A stretch of DNA of 8,273 bases from Candidatus Peribacter sp. UBA2144 (lineage in GTDB: Bacteria > Patescibacteriota > Gracilibacteria > Peribacterales > Peribacteraceae), in assembly GCA_002328295.1 (NCBI GenBank), contig DCXE01000051.1, forward strand, positions 1-8,273, written 5' to 3'. Shown here one piece after another: positions 6,522 to 8,273 of this stretch (its first letter is position 1; each line of letters opens with the position of its first letter). Below the pieces are notes generated by a model. The model saw only the letters and a program-made list of their open reading frames with translations. It was not told the DNA's origin and did not search any database. The translations under genes and the position numbers were made by a program.

Positions 6522-6541
6522 GTCCTTATAATTGCTATCCT
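6513..6541 (+). promoter_or_regulatory. Promoter candidate before the aminotransferase gene
   Basis: TTAACG (6513-6518) and TATCCT (6536-6541) are separated by 17 bases, and TG lies one base before the -10 as in extended -10 promoters. The ATG follows 8 bases after TATCCT. An overlapping alternative -10, a perfect TATAAT at 6527-6532, would give a leader of about 10 bases. The -35 falls within the right arm of the inverted repeat, so the repeat may supply promoter sequence. No Shine-Dalgarno is seen. Confidence 0.5.
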
Positions 6542-6549
6542 GAATACAA

Positions 6550-7791
6550 ATGTCATTTTATCCAATCCACCACACCTTCGCACCGCACGTTAACCTGAGT
6601 TACACAGTCAGATCTCTTGGGATACTGATGGCTCCTTGGAAATGGAGACGGGGACATAGCCTTGGTCTTCTGGAAAAAAGCCTTACTGAAAGATTTTCTG
6701 CCGATACTTTCTTGTTTGCATCCGGACGCGAGGCTTTATGCGCTCTTCTTAGAGCTCTTCAACTAAAAAACGGCGAGGAAATTATTGTTCAAAGTTACAC
6801 ATGCGTTGCAGTACCTAATGCAATACACGCAGCAGGAGGAGTTCCGGTTTATTGTGACATTGAAAGAGATACTTTGAACATGACTGCTGATTCAGTTAAT
6901 GAAGTAATCTCTCACAGGACTAAAGCAGTGATCTGCCAGCATACTTTTGGCATTCCATCTCCCACTTCTGAGCTTAAAGAGCTTTGCGACAGCAAAGGGA
7001 TCGTACTTATTGAGGATTGCGCGCACATAATGCCTGATGAAACTGGGCCCGAGCAGGTCGCAAAACACGGCGATTTCATCTTCTTCAGCTTCGGCCGAGA
7101 TAAAGCAATTTCCGGGATAACAGGAGGTGCAGTTCTTTCAAAAATTACCGATGTTACTCTCAGACTAAGAGCCGAACGTGCACGTTCAGTTAACTTAAAT
7201 CTTCTGACTGTGCTTCGACTGCTTACTTATCCACTAGTTTACCTGATTGCTCGACCTCTTTATGGTCTTTTTGTAGGTAAAGCATTTCTATTCGGACTCA
7301 AGAAGGTCGGATGGATGGTTCCAGTGCTTACAAAGAAGGAAAAAGAAGGGCAACAGTCCCCTATTCCAAAACATATGCCCAATGCATTCGCATATCTAAC
7401 TCTTACGCAGTTGAAAAAACTAAAAAACATAAACGATCACAGAAGAAAACTAACTGACTATTACATTTCTGAATATTCAAGTAGCCAAATGTGTATAAGT
7501 GGAACTAAATCTGATCTTCCACTTCAAAAATTTCCCCTTTTCACCAAAGACGCTGATGACATTAGAGCTATCTTAAAGAAAAAGAACATTCATCTCTCCG
7601 ACGGATGGGATGGGTGCGTAGTCTGCCCTGCAGGAATCGATTTGGATCCGACTAATTACACTCCGGGATCCGATCCAGAAGCGGAAGCAGCTTGCGAGAA
7701 GATTTTGAACCTGCCAACTCATCCGACTATGAACTTAAAAAAGGCAAATGAACTTACAAACATGCTTAATCCCATGATTAATGATGGTTAA
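6550..7791 (+). CDS. DegT/DnrJ/EryC1-family PLP aminotransferase
   Basis: The 413-residue product has the fold-type I layout of this family: phosphate-binding SGREAL (58-63), a VQSYTCVAVPNAI segment, QHTFG (130-134), Asp156 in IEDCAH to hold the PLP nitrogen, and the Schiff-base lysine K185 in FFSFGRDKAISG followed by a GGA turn. Members usually transaminate keto-sugars, often UDP- or dTDP-linked, with glutamate as donor; the substrate here is unknown. Residues about 217-242 form a hydrophobic stretch (LLTVLRLLTYPLVYLIARP), so this central insertion may be membrane-embedded or peripheral. The closely spaced ligase and FemAB genes on either side suggest that it supplies an amino-sugar or amino group for an envelope precursor. 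The ATG has -10-like sequence 8 bases upstream and no Shine-Dalgarno. Length is slightly above the usual 370-390 because of the insertion. Confidence 0.92.
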   Translation: MSFYPIHHTFAPHVNLSYTVRSLGILMAPWKWRRGHSLGLLEKSLTERFSADTFLFASGREALCALLRALQLKNGEEIIVQSYTCVAVPNAIHAAGGVPVYCDIERDTLNMTADSVNEVISHRTKAVICQHTFGIPSPTSELKELCDSKGIVLIEDCAHIMPDETGPEQVAKHGDFIFFSFGRDKAISGITGGAVLSKITDVTLRLRAERARSVNLNLLTVLRLLTYPLVYLIARPLYGLFVGKAFLFGLKKVGWMVPVLTKKEKEGQQSPIPKHMPNAFAYLTLTQLKKLKNINDHRRKLTDYYISEYSSSQMCISGTKSDLPLQKFPLFTKDADDIRAILKKKNIHLSDGWDGCVVCPAGIDLDPTNYTPGSDPEAEAACEKILNLPTHPTMNLKKANELTNMLNPMINDG

Positions 7792-7796
7792 TTCGC

Positions 7797-7802
7797 TAGG
7801 AT
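7797..7802 (+). promoter_or_regulatory. TAGGAT hexamer before the FemAB-type gene (-10-like or SD-like)
   Basis: GCTAGGAT ends 7 bases before the ATG at 7810 and fits the TANNNT pattern of the -10-like boxes near the other plus-strand starts. The AGGA within it, 8 bases before the ATG, could instead pair with 16S rRNA. The 18-base gap from the aminotransferase stop favours co-transcription, so the Shine-Dalgarno reading is at least as likely. Confidence 0.3.
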
Positions 7803-7809
7803 ATTACAG

Positions 7810-8273
7810 ATGACTATACAGGAAGCTTCGTCTCAGGCTGATTGGGATTCATTCTTGGCATCCCAACCCTACTCCCCTTTTCTACAAAGCTGGACAATGG
7901 GAGAGGTGTATAGAGATATTGGTGAAGAACCTGTCAGATTAGAAATGCGAGAGAATGATCAACTGGTTGGAATATGCCAGGCCATTATCGTCCCCGCAAG
8001 GAGAGGTAAACATCTGGCTGTTCCTTACGGACCCGTTGTATCAACAGTTAACAATTCACAATTAACAATTAACTTACTCGTTGATGAACTTAAGAAGGTC
8101 GCTAAAGATAACGGATGCACCTTTATTCGTCTAAGTCCTTTTTGGCCGAAAGATAACTCGATCACAATTCCAAACACCAAACATTCCCCTCTTCATCTTT
8201 TAGCTGAACATATTTGGTATCTACCATTAATAACTTCCAACACAATTGAAGGAGAACATAGCTCCCCTCTCCT
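7810..8273 (+). CDS. FemAB-type aminoacyltransferase, N-terminal part
   Basis: 154 residues are visible; the gene runs off the right edge, where the family (usually about 330-350 residues) would continue. Recognisable FemAB/FemX features are W12, SPFLQSW (22-28), GEVYRDIGEEPVRLE, QLVGICQA, ARRGKHLAVPYGPV (63-76) and the GCTFIRLSPFWP strand (102-112). These enzymes have a GNAT-like fold and transfer an amino acid from aminoacyl-tRNA to the peptidoglycan precursor, building interpeptide bridges or branches at the inner membrane face. The amino acid and position are not predictable. Residues 78-88 are encoded by a heptamer repeat, giving a polar, loop-like insertion between strands. The last visible residues (SNTIEGEHSSPL) do not look like the family and may begin another insertion. 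The ATG at 7810 is the first start after the aminotransferase stop. Confidence 0.88.
   Translation, partial: MTIQEASSQADWDSFLASQPYSPFLQSWTMGEVYRDIGEEPVRLEMRENDQLVGICQAIIVPARRGKHLAVPYGPVVSTVNNSQLTINLLVDELKKVAKDNGCTFIRLSPFWPKDNSITIPNTKHSPLHLLAEHIWYLPLITSNTIEGEHSSPL
8043..8073 (+). repeat. In-frame heptamer tandem repeat, AACAATT-like, 4.4 copies
   Basis: The units are AACAGTT, AACAATT, CACAATT, AACAATT and a partial AAC. The array lies inside the FemAB-type gene and encodes a polar stretch (VNNSQLTIN) without a stop or frame break. The unit differs at one base from the complement of the repeat inside the hydrolase gene, so the two arrays appear to belong to one family in opposite orientations. 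Confidence 0.9.

Noticed and set aside
6435..8073. CRISPR array made from the short repeats
   Set aside because: Units of 7-8 bp are directly contiguous with no spacers, so they are simple tandem repeats.
1..8273. Recoding of TGA as glycine or tryptophan, as in some candidate phyla
   Set aside because: The long genes have no in-frame TGA, glycine and tryptophan use their standard codons, and the visible stops are TAA or TAG. There is no sign of recoding.

Overview
The window looks like a piece of a small-genome bacterium, most likely a member of the Candidate Phyla Radiation (Patescibacteria). This is inferred from AT-rich, tightly packed genes, almost no Shine-Dalgarno sequences, a Mur ligase-like protein with membrane helices in place of its first domain, and short AT-rich tandem repeats lying inside coding sequence. 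No marker gene fixes the lineage. The genes read through in the standard code with TAA or TAG stops, and no long gene contains an in-frame TGA.

Left part, minus strand (1-4049): the 5' third of a tRNA with a clear -10 box; a short gene for a secreted tryptophan-motif protein (102-372) whose frame is broken at a run of eight A right after the start codon; then two tandem paralogous genes (449-2230 and 2253-4049). Each paralog has an export or anchor sequence, an AMMECR1-like domain and a C-terminal helical domain resembling an alpha/alpha-toroid. One is a predicted lipoprotein, the other is anchored by an N-terminal helix. They share six cysteines in the same alignment positions. The upstream paralog (2253-4049) is transcribed first and the pair is probably co-transcribed.

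Right part, plus strand (4142-8273): four co-directional genes with gaps of 18-114 bases. They encode an alpha/beta hydrolase, a membrane-anchored MurF-like amide ligase, a DegT/DnrJ/EryC1-type PLP aminotransferase with a hydrophobic central segment, and the first 154 residues of a FemAB-type aminoacyl transferase. Mur-type ligase, sugar or amino-sugar aminotransferase and FemAB together suggest an envelope pathway that makes and attaches an amino-acid- or peptide-modified precursor. The exact product cannot be read from the sequence.

The most unusual features are: (1) the exported AMMECR1-toroid paralog pair; (2) the A8 frameshift that separates a start codon from an otherwise intact signal peptide; (3) a family of 7-bp and 8-bp AT-rich tandem repeats, two copies inserted in coding sequence without breaking it and one forming a 32-bp imperfect inverted repeat between genes; (4) -10-like hexamers 6-10 bases ahead of several start codons, which points to leaderless or near-leaderless transcripts.
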